The notes beneath the pieces are model-generated. The model worked only from the letters and a program-made list of their open reading frames with translations, was not told the origin of the DNA and made no database searches. Positions 1-7,667 of a DNA stretch of 26,551 nucleotides are shown here, piece after piece. Position 1 is the first letter of the stretch. Each line of letters starts with the position of its first letter. This stretch comes from JBPBQZ01 sp050955105. Lineage in GTDB: Bacteria > Pseudomonadota > Gammaproteobacteria > Burkholderiales > Burkholderiaceae. The stretch spans positions 1 to 26,551 of the forward strand of contig JBPBQZ010000066.1 in NCBI GenBank assembly GCA_050955105.1, in the 5' to 3' direction. The position numbers and the translations under genes were made by a program.

Positions 1-1
1 C

Positions 2-2428
2 ACGCTCTCGCCGCAACTGGGCGCGAACATCGTCTTCGCCCTTGGTGACAGCATGTACGACGGTCTGCCGATGACGGGCCATGGCACCGTGCATTGGCTG
101 GGTACGCGTCTGCTGCCGAGCCAGGCAGCGCTTTCCGTGGCAGGCAACGACGTCAAGCTCGACGGCAGCTTCGGCGCGCCGCGTGATCGGCTGCGTTTCG
201 ATATCAACGCACAGCGACTCGATCGACTTGGTTTCGGCCTGGCCGGCACACTGCTGGCGAACGGCAATGTCAGCGGTTCGCTGGCGCATCCCGATGTCGC
301 TGCGCACTACCGCGCCGAGAATCTGGCGTTCGGTGACAACCGCGTCGCCGCGGCAAGCGGCGAGCTGGAACTGCGCGATGGCGTGATGGGTGTTACTCAT
401 TTGGTCGCCGATGCCAGCGGGGTCAGCGCGCCGGGACTGGCGCTTGATACGCTCAGCGCGCGCGTCGACGGCACGCGTTCCAACCATTCGATCAATCTGG
501 CCGCGCGCGGCACGCTGCGCGAGCGTCCGATCGACGTTTCGCTGGCGGCGCGCGGCGCGCTGGCGCAAACCGGCAATGCGCTCAGTTGGAACGGCACGGT
601 CTCGCAACTGGCCAATCGTGGTGTGCCGCAGTTGCAGCTCGATTCACCCCTTACTGTGTCCGCCGGACCGCAACATCTGGTACTAGGCGCGACACAACTA
701 TCGGTCGAAGGGGCAACGCTCGTCTTGAGTCGCTTTGCGTTCGATCATGGCCGCATCGCCTCGGCCGGTGCGGCGACGAATATCGATGTGCAGCGCATGC
801 TCAATGTGGAAAAGGCGCTTACTGGCGAGCGTCCGGCTTTGGTGACCGATCTGGTGATCGACGGCAAATGGGACTTCGACCTGAGCGGTGGCCCCGCCAC
901 CGGATATCTGCAATTGCAGCGCCGTTCGGGCGACGTCACGGTCGACGCGGGCAATGGCCCATTGCCGCTGGGCATCTCGCAGCTGCTGGCGCGCGCCGAA
1001 CTGACCGGCGGCAATCGAGCCGATCTCACGGTAAACGCCAAAGCGACGCGTCTGGGCTCGCTCGATGCCGATCTGCATACGCCGCTCACGCGCCGCGACG
1101 GCTTTCCGGCGCTGGCGGACGAAGCACCGCTCAGCGGCCATATTTCGGCTGACCTGCCGTCGCTGCGGATCGCCGGCGGATTACTTGGGCCAGCCTATTT
1201 GCTGGACGGTCGAATGGCATTGCGTCTGACGGTGGCAGGCCAACTGGCGCGCCCGAAAGCATCCGGCATGCTGACCGGCGACAATATTGCGGCAACCTTG
1301 GTCGACGAGGGAGTGCAGTTCAAGCACGGCGTCGTGCGCGTCGCCGTCACCGAAAACCGGCTGGACTTCCAGCAAGTCGAGTTTCACGGTGGCGACGGTG
1401 TCTTGCGCGCAACGGGGCGCGTGCAACTCGACGGCAGTGATCCGGATCTTTCCGCAAAAATCGTCGCCGACAAATTCGAGTTGTTCGCAACGCCAGATCG
1501 CCAACTCTCGCTATCGGGTCAAGCCAATGTCGGCAGTGCCGGCCCGCAGGGCGGCATGACCATCGGCGGTAAATTCACTGTCGATCGGGCCTTGTTCGAT
1601 TTGCCCAACTCCGCCGCGCCGCAACTGGGCGATGACGTGGTATTGGTGCGTAGCGGCGGTGCGGAAGTGGCGGCCGAGCCACTGCCGGTAACGTCGGCGT
1701 CCGAAAAACCCGAAGGCCGTTTCGCGCCGCGCACCAACATCACCATCGACCTCGGCCAGCACTTTCGCTTCCGCGGACAAGGCGCGGATTTGGGTCTGAC
1801 GGGTTCATTGGCGGTAACGAGTGCGCCGCGCGAGCCGTTGCGCGCGGTGGGCGACGTGCGCGTAACGCCCGGTTCTACCTACGAGGCGTTCGGGCGCAAG
1901 CTTGGCATTGAGAGCGGCTACTTCACCTTCAACGGGCCGGTCGACAATCCAGGCATCAATATCACGGCCATGCGCAGGAACCTCGAAGTGGAAGCGGGCG
2001 TGCGCGTGTCGGGCACGGTGAAAGCGCCAGATGCGCGGCTCATCTCCGAGCCGAACGTACCTGACCAGGACAAGCTCTCGTGGTTGCTGTTCGGTCATGG
2101 CAGCGACACTGGCACCAACACCGCCCAGCAAGGAACCTTGAACGCGGCGATCGGACTACTGGGCAACGCCGGCGGCAAACGCCTGGCGCAGACCTTTGGA
2201 CTCGATGAAGTGACGGTCGGACAAAGCGAGGTGGGCTTGAGCGACCCACAGGTCGTCAGTGTCGCAAAGGCCGTGTCAGAGCGCTTCGTGCTCGGCTATG
2301 AGCAAGGCCTGACGAAGGCAGAGTCGGTTTTCAAACTGACTTGGCAGATTTCTCGCAGTTGGTCGATTGCCGCGCACGGCGGCGCCGCCAATGGCGTCGA
2401 CCTGCTGTTCAATCGGCGCTTCGATTAG
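2..2428 (+). CDS. tamB: TamB, translocation and assembly module inner-membrane subunit (C-terminal part, 5' truncated by window edge)
   Basis: The reading frame is open to the left edge, so the first ATG at 53 is internal. About 808 residues are present, against roughly 1,300-1,400 for full-length proteobacterial TamB. TamB is anchored in the inner membrane and spans the periplasm as a long beta-rich groove. It works with TamA in outer-membrane protein assembly and in phospholipid transport. What is visible is a long run of AsmA/TamB-like beta-strand sequence with repeated short Leu/Val/Gly strands. It ends in the conserved TamB (DUF490) C-terminal domain, recognisable from the GxTYEAFGRKLxIExGxFxFxGPxxNP pattern near residues 620-655 and the later LSWLLFGH. 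tamA would be expected just upstream, outside the window. The stop codon overlaps that of the convergent metG. Family assignment is firm; the signal anchor and N-terminal half cannot be seen. Confidence 0.93.
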   Translation, partial: TLSPQLGANIVFALGDSMYDGLPMTGHGTVHWLGTRLLPSQAALSVAGNDVKLDGSFGAPRDRLRFDINAQRLDRLGFGLAGTLLANGNVSGSLAHPDVAAHYRAENLAFGDNRVAAASGELELRDGVMGVTHLVADASGVSAPGLALDTLSARVDGTRSNHSINLAARGTLRERPIDVSLAARGALAQTGNALSWNGTVSQLANRGVPQLQLDSPLTVSAGPQHLVLGATQLSVEGATLVLSRFAFDHGRIASAGAATNIDVQRMLNVEKALTGERPALVTDLVIDGKWDFDLSGGPATGYLQLQRRSGDVTVDAGNGPLPLGISQLLARAELTGGNRADLTVNAKATRLGSLDADLHTPLTRRDGFPALADEAPLSGHISADLPSLRIAGGLLGPAYLLDGRMALRLTVAGQLARPKASGMLTGDNIAATLVDEGVQFKHGVVRVAVTENRLDFQQVEFHGGDGVLRATGRVQLDGSDPDLSAKIVADKFELFATPDRQLSLSGQANVGSAGPQGGMTIGGKFTVDRALFDLPNSAAPQLGDDVVLVRSGGAEVAAEPLPVTSASEKPEGRFAPRTNITIDLGQHFRFRGQGADLGLTGSLAVTSAPREPLRAVGDVRVTPGSTYEAFGRKLGIESGYFTFNGPVDNPGINITAMRRNLEVEAGVRVSGTVKAPDARLISEPNVPDQDKLSWLLFGHGSDTGTNTAQQGTLNAAIGLLGNAGGKRLAQTFGLDEVTVGQSEVGLSDPQVVSVAKAVSERFVLGYEQGLTKAESVFKLTWQISRSWSIAAHGGAANGVDLLFNRRFD

Positions 2429-4626
2429 CGAACGGGCATGCCGGGCACCGCACCGGCCGCGGGCTCGATCAGATAGATGTCGGAAGCGGTGCCCCCTGCT
2501 TCGGGCGACGCGCACAGCACCATGGCTTCGGAGACACCGAACTTCATCTTGCGCGGTGCCAGATTGGCCACCACGACGGTGAGCTTGCCGACCAGGTCTT
2601 CCGGCCGATAGGCGGAACGGATGCCGGAGAACACGTTACGCGTGCGGCCCTCGCCCAGATCGAGCGTGAGTTGCAGCAATTTCTTCGATCCTTCCACTTC
2701 GCGGCAATCGACGATCTTGGCGATCCGCAGATCTATCTTCGCGAAATCGTCGATGCTGATCGTTGCCGGTGCGTCGCCGTCGCCGTCGCCGTCGTCGGCT
2801 TCTGCGATGGTTGCCGCGGCCGTCTGCCCAGCGGCGCCAGGCTGTTGTGCTGCCTTACCGTTGGCGGCACTGGTCGCGGTCGATCCCGCCACTGTTGCGG
2901 CGCCCGCCGCCGCAGCGGGTTCAGCGGGTTGCGGCGCACCGTCGGCCGACTGCAGTGATTCTCGATTGGCGGCCAGTAATGCTTCGATCTGGCGGCTTTC
3001 CACGCGGCTCAACAGGTGCTTATAGGGGGCCAGCGGCGTAGCGGACGCCAGCGGCGTTGCCACATCGCGCCAGCGCAGTGGTGCCACGCCAAGCATCGCT
3101 TCCACTTTGCCGGCCAACTCCGGCATGACCGGCTTGAGCGCGATCGTCAGCAAGCGAAATGCTTCCAGACTGACGCTACAGCTTTCGTGCAACGCGACAC
3201 CGTTGGCGGGATCTCGCGCCTGTTCCCAGGGCTTCGCGGCGTCGATAAAACCATTGACGGCGTCAGCCAGCTCCATCGTCAGCCGCAGCGCGCGTCCGTA
3301 ATCGCGCGCTTCGTAATGCGCAGCCACGGTCGGCAGCGCGTCGCGCAGGCGGACCAACACCGGGTGCTGCATGGCGCTGTCTTGTACGCGGCCTTCGAAG
3401 CGCTTGCTGAGGAAGCCCGCGGTACGGCTTGCGATATTCACGTACTTGCCGACCAGGTCGCTGTTGACGCGCGCCACGAAGTCGTCGAGATTCAAGTCGA
3501 TGTCTTCGAGCGATCCATTCAGCTTGGCGGCGAAGTAATAACGCAACCAGTCGGGGTTGAGGCCCGAGTCGACATAGCTTTGCGCGGTAATGAAGGTGCC
3601 GCGCGATTTCGACATTTTCTGGCCGTCGACCGTGAGGAAGCCGTGCGCAAAGACATTGTTCGGCGTGCGGTGCCCTGAGAAATGCAGCATCGCCGGCCAG
3701 AACAGGGTGTGGAAATACAGAATGTCCTTGCCAATGAAATGGTATTGCTCGGTCGGACTGTCAGGCCGTATCCATTCCTCGAAATCAAGGCCGCGCTTGT
3801 CGCACAGGTTTTTGAAACTCGCGTAGTAGCCGACCGGGGCATCCAGCCATACGTAGAAGTACTTGTTCGGTGCGCCGGGTATTTCGAAGCCGAAATAGGG
3901 CGCATCGCGGGATATGTCCCAGTCCGACAGCGTGGTGGCGTTTTCGGTATCGCCGAGCCACTCGCGCATCTTGTTGGTGGCCTCGGGCTGCGCCAGCTTT
4001 TTCACCCAATCTCGCAGAAAATCGCTGCAACGCGCATCGGATAGGCGGAAGAAGTAGTGCGTCGATTTTCGCAGCACGGGTTTCGCGCCGGATACTGCCG
4101 AATAAGGCTCGATGAGGTCGGTCGGCGAGTAGGTCGAGCCGCACACTTCGCAAGAGTCACCGTACTGGTCTTTCGAATGGCAAGTCGGACATTCGCCCTT
4201 GATGAAACGATCGGGCAGGAACATCTCGCGCACCGGATCGTACAACTGTTCGATCTCACGCGAATCGATAAAGCCGGCCTTCTTCAGGCTCTCGTAGATG
4301 CCCTCGGAGAGCTGCCGATTTTCGGGAGAGTCGGTGGTGTAGTAATTGTCGAAGGAAATGCCGAATGCGTCGAAATCACGCTTGTGTTCGAGCCAGACGC
4401 GTTCGATCAGCGCCTTGGGCGTGATGCCTTCCTTTTCCGCACGCAACATGATCGGCGTGCCGTGCGCATCGTCGGCGCCGACGTAGTGCACCTCATGGTC
4501 ATGCATGCGCAGCGCTCGCACCCAGACGTCGGTCTGGATGTATTCGACCAGATGCCCAATGTGGATTTGCCCATTTGCATAGGGCAGGGCGGAGGTAACG
4601 AGAATGCGGCGCGCGGGAGCGGACAT
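2425..4626 (-). CDS. metG: Methionyl-tRNA synthetase (class I, zinc type, with C-terminal tRNA-binding OB domain)
   Basis: Charges tRNA-Met and initiator tRNA with methionine in the cytoplasm. The 733-residue protein has the class I signatures HIGH (residues 22-25) and KMSKS (about 337-341). A zinc knuckle with two Cys-x2-Cys pairs (CPTC and CEVC) lies around residues 146-165. The C-terminal ~110 residues form the Trbp111-type OB-fold domain (IDDFAKIDLRIAKIV onward) that dimerises MetRS and binds tRNA. Between the anticodon-binding domain and the OB fold is an unusually Ala/Gly/Gln-rich linker of ~80 residues. It ends in an Asp-Gly repeat encoded by a short DNA hexamer repeat. No clear Shine-Dalgarno precedes the ATG. 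An extended -10 promoter (TGCTAAAAT) lies about 30 bases upstream, implying a short leader. The gene converges on tamB with a 4-base overlap. Confidence 0.98.
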   Translation of the reverse strand: MSAPARRILVTSALPYANGQIHIGHLVEYIQTDVWVRALRMHDHEVHYVGADDAHGTPIMLRAEKEGITPKALIERVWLEHKRDFDAFGISFDNYYTTDSPENRQLSEGIYESLKKAGFIDSREIEQLYDPVREMFLPDRFIKGECPTCHSKDQYGDSCEVCGSTYSPTDLIEPYSAVSGAKPVLRKSTHYFFRLSDARCSDFLRDWVKKLAQPEATNKMREWLGDTENATTLSDWDISRDAPYFGFEIPGAPNKYFYVWLDAPVGYYASFKNLCDKRGLDFEEWIRPDSPTEQYHFIGKDILYFHTLFWPAMLHFSGHRTPNNVFAHGFLTVDGQKMSKSRGTFITAQSYVDSGLNPDWLRYYFAAKLNGSLEDIDLNLDDFVARVNSDLVGKYVNIASRTAGFLSKRFEGRVQDSAMQHPVLVRLRDALPTVAAHYEARDYGRALRLTMELADAVNGFIDAAKPWEQARDPANGVALHESCSVSLEAFRLLTIALKPVMPELAGKVEAMLGVAPLRWRDVATPLASATPLAPYKHLLSRVESRQIEALLAANRESLQSADGAPQPAEPAAAAGAATVAGSTATSAANGKAAQQPGAAGQTAAATIAEADDGDGDGDAPATISIDDFAKIDLRIAKIVDCREVEGSKKLLQLTLDLGEGRTRNVFSGIRSAYRPEDLVGKLTVVVANLAPRKMKFGVSEAMVLCASPEAGGTASDIYLIEPAAGAVPGMPVR

Positions 4627-4656
4627 GGGGCAGCCAGTGGCGAAAACGAGTCGCCG

Positions 4657-4665
4657 ATTTTAGCA
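4657..4665 (-). promoter_or_regulatory. Candidate extended -10 promoter of metG
   Basis: Read on the minus strand the sequence is TGCTAAAAT: a TGn extension plus TAAAAT, 5 of 6 matches to the sigma-70 -10 consensus. It predicts a transcript start near 4650 and a leader of about 25 bases. No good -35 hexamer is seen at 17 bases, which an extended -10 can tolerate. Assigned by motif only. Confidence 0.5.
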
Positions 4666-4686
4666 GGCGTCTTGCAATTCGCGATC

Positions 4687-4702
4687 TAGGCCGATTGGCC
4701 TA
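4687..4702. repeat. 16-bp palindrome TAGGCCGATTGGCCTA upstream of metG (copy 1)
   Basis: Inverted repeat with 6-bp arms (TAGGCC/GGCCTA) around GATT. It lies about 24 bases upstream of the metG -10 element, roughly where an activator or repressor could bind. Fourteen identical bases recur upstream of dcd at 7668-7681. This may be a transcription factor site or a small dispersed palindrome. The function is not known to me. Confidence 0.45.
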
Positions 4703-4787
4703 TGCAGAAGAAGCTGCGTGTGTCGGCGCAATAGACCTGCACGCTGGACGGCGCAAGAGAAAGAAAGCTATTTGTAATGACAAGCGC

Positions 4788-4815
4788 AAAAAAAACCGGG
4801 GCAATTAGGCCCCGG
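4788..4815 (-). terminator. Rho-independent terminator of the OmpA-like lipoprotein gene
   Basis: On the minus strand a 7-bp perfect stem (CCGGGGC/GCCCCGG) with a 6-base loop is followed directly by eight T residues. The stem arms are 4809-4815 and 4796-4802; the T tract corresponds to A residues at 4788-4795. It lies about 107 bases beyond the stop codon of the minus-strand gene ending at 4922, leaving a sizeable 3' UTR. This is the clearest intrinsic terminator in the window. Confidence 0.88.
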
Positions 4816-4921
4816 AGCAACAACGACAAGAGGAGAATGGTGACGCGGCAGTCAGGCACCACCGCGTACCGTAATGACTGACAGCAAACTTTCGATTGAG
4901 TTCGAAAAAAATTTCAGAGAA

Positions 4922-5608
4922 TTATCGACCGCCAGGCGCCTGGCCTTGCACCGGGCGTAAATAGATTTCGACGCGGCGATTCTGCGCGCGTCCGGCCTCG
5001 GTCGAATTGTCGGCAATCGGTTGAGTCTGGCCACGTCCTACAGCTGTCAGGCGGTTTGGCGCCACGCCGCGCTGCGACAGGTAATACGCCACGCTCTGGG
5101 CGCGATTTTGCGACAGCGTCTGGTTGTACGCGGGGCTGCCGGTACTGTCGGTATGGCCAATAACCGTCGCTACCAGTTCCGGGTGCTGCACGACTGTCTG
5201 CGCGACCTGATCGAGCACCGGCCGGAAGCTTGGCTTGATCGCGTAGCTATCGGTATCGAAGGAAATGGCGCTCGGAATGTTCACTTTCAGCGAGCCGTCC
5301 TGCTGCTCGGTCACCTGCGCGCCGGTGCCGGCGGTCGCGCCCGACAGGCGTTGACGGATCGCCGACCAGTTGTAGCCCGCCGCGCCACCCGCCGCTGCGC
5401 CCAAGGCGCCGCCGATTACCGCGCCCTTGGTGTTGCCCAGCAGCGCGCCGATGCCAGCGCCGGCAGCGGCACCCACGCCAGCGCCTACACCGGTGTTGCG
5501 CTGTTGCTGATCAGCGCATCCAGCCAGCATGGCGCCGGCCACCGCGAGCACCGCCAATTGACTGGCAAGCTGGACATGACGTGAGCGAAAAGCGATATGT
5601 TTGTGCAT
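4922..5608 (-). CDS. OmpA-family lipoprotein with glycine-zipper segment (YiaD-like)
   Basis: A 228-residue outer-membrane lipoprotein predicted to anchor the envelope to peptidoglycan. Residues 1-30 form a lipoprotein signal peptide with lipobox LAGC (Cys31). Residues ~39-80 are a Gly/Ala-rich glycine-zipper region (repeated GxGxGxxxG spacing). Residues ~108-218 are an OmpA-C peptidoglycan-binding domain with the TD...LSxxRA pattern. Asp154 and Arg169 are the expected diaminopimelate-binding pair, and NRRVEIYL closes the domain. I chose the ATG at 5608 because a strong Shine-Dalgarno (GGAGGA) directly precedes it and the signal peptide begins there. The frame continues upstream to about 5983 but that extension does not look like protein. 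The gene is divergent from mrp and ends in a strong terminator after a ~107-base 3' UTR. The family call is firm, but the exact orthologue is uncertain. Confidence 0.93.
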   Translation of the reverse strand: MHKHIAFRSRHVQLASQLAVLAVAGAMLAGCADQQQRNTGVGAGVGAAAGAGIGALLGNTKGAVIGGALGAAAGGAAGYNWSAIRQRLSGATAGTGAQVTEQQDGSLKVNIPSAISFDTDSYAIKPSFRPVLDQVAQTVVQHPELVATVIGHTDSTGSPAYNQTLSQNRAQSVAYYLSQRGVAPNRLTAVGRGQTQPIADNSTEAGRAQNRRVEIYLRPVQGQAPGGR

Positions 5609-5753
5609 TCTTCCTCCACATTGAAGCCGACCGCGGTTGCGGACCGCCAAGAGTTCCGGGCGCGCTACCGGACAAGTCACTAAAATATGCGGTTCGGTAG
5701 ACGAGCCTATGATGCACCGAAGCTGTGCAATCTCGGAAAAGGTTGCCGATGCC

Positions 5754-5772
5754 GCAGTTGTCTGGCAACTGC
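5754..5772. promoter_or_regulatory. Inverted repeat in the divergent ompA-like/mrp intergenic region
   Basis: Perfect 7-bp arms (GCAGTTG/CAACTGC) separated by TCTGG. It lies 87 bases upstream of the mrp start and 146 bases upstream of the divergent lipoprotein gene. There is no T tract, so an operator is more likely than a terminator. No regulator can be named. The rest of the 250-base gap (5609-5858) shows no convincing gene or consensus promoter. Confidence 0.3.
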
Positions 5773-5858
5773 CCGCAACAAAGTCTTTCAATTTTGTCAG
5801 AATGCGCGCCCAGCGCTCGCGTTCGACATTCCCTTTGCCAACGTCTGTTCTGAACACA

Positions 5859-6950
5859 ATGACCATCCAGGAAAACCTCACCGCGGCGCTCGAACAATTG
5901 GTCGATCCGCAGACCTCCTTGAGCTTCAAGGCTTCGCGCTCGCAACTCACCGTGGCGCCCGGTGCGCAGGACGGCCATTTCACGGTTCAGCTGGTGCTTG
6001 GCTATCCTGCGCAAAGCCGCTTCGACGCGCTGCGTCAACTGGTAGAGCAGACCGCCCGCGCGCAGCCGGGTGTCACGGCGATCGACGTTACCGTGTCGCA
6101 GCGCATCGTCGCGCACGCGGTGCAGCGGGGCTTGGCACGCGTGCCCGGCGTCAAGAACCTGATCGCCGTCGGCTCCGCCAAGGGCGGCGTCGGCAAGAGC
6201 ACAACGGCGGTGAACATCGCGCTGTCGTTGGCGGCCGAAGGCGCCACGGTGGGCATGTTGGACGCCGATATCTACGGCCCGTCGCTACCGCTGATGCTCG
6301 GCATTCACGGCAAGCCTGAGTCGCAAGATGGCAAGACCATGAATCCGTTGGAGGGGCATGGCTTGCAGGCCAACTCGATCGGTTTCCTGATCGGGCCGGA
6401 CGAGGCGATGATCTGGCGCGGTCCGATGGTGACGTCTGCGTTCAACCAATTGCTGACCCAGACCAACTGGCGCGATCTCGATTATCTGATCGTCGATATG
6501 CCGCCTGGTACCGGCGACATCCAGCTTACGCTGTCGCAAAAAGCGCCCGTTACCGGCGCCGTCATCGTCACTACGCCGCAAGACTTGGCGCTGCTCGATG
6601 CCCGACGCGGGCTCAAGATGTTCGAGAAGGTGAACGTGCCGGTGCTGGGCGTGGTCGAGAACATGGGCGTGCACATCTGTTCGAATTGCGGTCATGCCGA
6701 GCATATTTTCGGCGCGGGCGGCGGCGCGGCCATGTGTGCGCAATACGGCGTCGATTTTCTAGGCAGCCTGCCGCTGGATATTTCGATTCGCGCGGGCAGC
6801 GACATCGGCGAGCCCAGTGTCGTCACCGCGCCCGACTCGGTCGTCGCGCTGCTCTATCGTCAGATCGCCTCCAGCATCGCTGCTCGCGTCGCCGCACTGC
6901 CGCGCGACTTCAGCGGGAAGTTGCCGGCGATCGTGGTAGAGAAGAGTTAG
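5859..6950 (+). CDS. apbC: Mrp/ApbC family iron-sulfur cluster carrier ATPase
   Basis: A 363-residue P-loop ATPase that binds and transfers Fe-S clusters to target apoproteins in the cytoplasm. Residues 1-~90 form the N-terminal MIP18/DUF59-like domain. The deviant Walker A motif GSAKGGVGKST is at 105-115. The Walker B/switch region DMPPGTGD is at 213-220. The Mrp signature Cys274-x2-Cys277 (CSNC) probably ligates a bridging cluster between two subunits. I chose the ATG at 5859 because the protein then matches the usual Mrp length; upstream codons in the frame (from 5637) are unlike the family. No strong Shine-Dalgarno is visible. In related genomes mrp also sits near metG and dcd, which supports the call. 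The symbols mrp and apbC are both used for this family. Confidence 0.96.
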   Translation: MTIQENLTAALEQLVDPQTSLSFKASRSQLTVAPGAQDGHFTVQLVLGYPAQSRFDALRQLVEQTARAQPGVTAIDVTVSQRIVAHAVQRGLARVPGVKNLIAVGSAKGGVGKSTTAVNIALSLAAEGATVGMLDADIYGPSLPLMLGIHGKPESQDGKTMNPLEGHGLQANSIGFLIGPDEAMIWRGPMVTSAFNQLLTQTNWRDLDYLIVDMPPGTGDIQLTLSQKAPVTGAVIVTTPQDLALLDARRGLKMFEKVNVPVLGVVENMGVHICSNCGHAEHIFGAGGGAAMCAQYGVDFLGSLPLDISIRAGSDIGEPSVVTAPDSVVALLYRQIASSIAARVAALPRDFSGKLPAIVVEKS

Positions 6951-7039
6951 TGCCGGCGAGCCACGCTGCCAATGATTTCACCGTGCGCGCATGGAGTGAG
7001 CCGCTGTCCTACGCATGCGGTGCGCGGTGCCCGACGCGG

Positions 7040-7045
7040 TATGAT
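7040..7045 (+). promoter_or_regulatory. Candidate -10 element (TATGAT) for the SodC-like gene
   Basis: TATGAT matches the sigma-70 -10 consensus in 5 of 6 positions and would place the transcript start near 7052. No good -35 is seen at the usual distance. If correct, the mRNA would begin almost exactly at the stem-loop at 7055-7107. Confidence 0.35.
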
Positions 7046-7054
7046 GTGGCTGCA

Positions 7055-7107
7055 ATGCGAAACGGGCGCCGATCTGCCTCCTTTGATTCATGCGGCGCCC
7101 TTCGCAT
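7055..7107 (+). promoter_or_regulatory. Long stem-loop in the leader of the SodC-like gene
   Basis: Two arms of 7 and 8 bases pair perfectly. ATGCGAA (7055-7061) pairs with TTCGCAT (7101-7107), and GGGCGCCG (7064-7071) pairs with CGGCGCCC (7093-7100). The only interruption is a 2-base AC bulge, and the loop is 21 bases. This gives a 15-bp, very GC-rich stem whose 3' side ends 20 bases before the start codon. It could be a 5' mRNA-stabilising or regulatory leader, or a terminator-like structure behind mrp, although no T tract follows. The structure is seen directly in the sequence; any role is inference. Confidence 0.55.
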
Positions 7108-7127
7108 TTCCGGTTCGAGGGGAAAGC

Positions 7128-7652
7128 ATGCATTTGCGTAGCAGCAGCCGAGTGATTCGCCCCGTTGTGACGATCGCCGTCTGTGCGGCGCTCGCGGCCT
7201 GTGCAACGCCATTCGGCGTGCGTGAAAAACAGGCGACGGCGACGCTGTTACCCACGCGTGGCAGTGAGGTGGTCGGCACGGTCGATTTCACCGAGAGGTC
7301 TGATGGCGTGCAAATGACCTACAACATCCGCGGCCTGCCGCCGGAGAGTAATCATGCGGTGCGCATTCACGAACGTGGCGACTGCTCGTCGCCCGACGCG
7401 AAGAGCGCACTCGGCGAATTCGACCCGGACGCTGGCTTGCACCCCGACCGACTGCGCGGTAGCGCCATGCCCGACATCCGCGCCGATGCCGACGGCGTGG
7501 CCAGTGGTTTCGTGGTTATTGCCGGCATCAGCCTCGACGGCGTGCGCTCGGTAGTAGGGCGCGCGATCATCGTGCATCGCGACGGCGGCGAGGACAGTTT
7601 CGAACCCAACGCAGTGGGCGGTCGCCTCGCCTGCGGAACCATCCGCCGCTAG
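7128..7652 (+). CDS. Cu/Zn superoxide dismutase-like lipoprotein with degenerate metal site
   Basis: A 174-residue protein with a lipoprotein signal peptide (lipobox LAAC, Cys25) and a SodC-type fold. The start at 7128 is supported by a GAGGGGAAAG ribosome site. Aligned by eye to Cu/Zn SODs (human SOD1 numbers in brackets), it keeps Cys86 (57) and Cys169 (146) of the disulfide. It also keeps Arg166 (143), His81 (48), His105 (71) and His150 (120). It has lost the first His of the HxH copper motif (Arg79, for 46), the bridging His (Glu97, for 63), and the zinc ligands His80 and Asp83 (Arg110 and Ala113). Canonical dismutase activity is therefore unlikely. It may be a structural, metal-binding or inactive SodC relative in the periplasm. 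It lies between mrp and dcd on the same strand but has its own leader. The fold call is strong; the function is open. Confidence 0.88.
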   Translation: MHLRSSSRVIRPVVTIAVCAALAACATPFGVREKQATATLLPTRGSEVVGTVDFTERSDGVQMTYNIRGLPPESNHAVRIHERGDCSSPDAKSALGEFDPDAGLHPDRLRGSAMPDIRADADGVASGFVVIAGISLDGVRSVVGRAIIVHRDGGEDSFEPNAVGGRLACGTIRR

Positions 7653-7667
7653 GCCGGCAAGTCCCAT

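Noticed and set aside
3016..4689. Plus-strand open frames opposite metG, up to 220 codons
   Set aside because: Shadows of metG codon bias; no ribosome sites or family similarity.
5021..5584. A 187-codon plus-strand frame opposite the OmpA-like gene
   Set aside because: Antisense to a clear lipoprotein gene; composition is Arg/Gly/Ala-rich with no domain.
5637..5858. Upstream start for mrp
   Set aside because: The extra N-terminal sequence does not resemble Mrp proteins and covers the divergent promoter region.
5609..5983. Longer minus-strand start for the OmpA-like lipoprotein
   Set aside because: It would bury the signal peptide and run into mrp; the strong ribosome site at 5608 fits the internal ATG.
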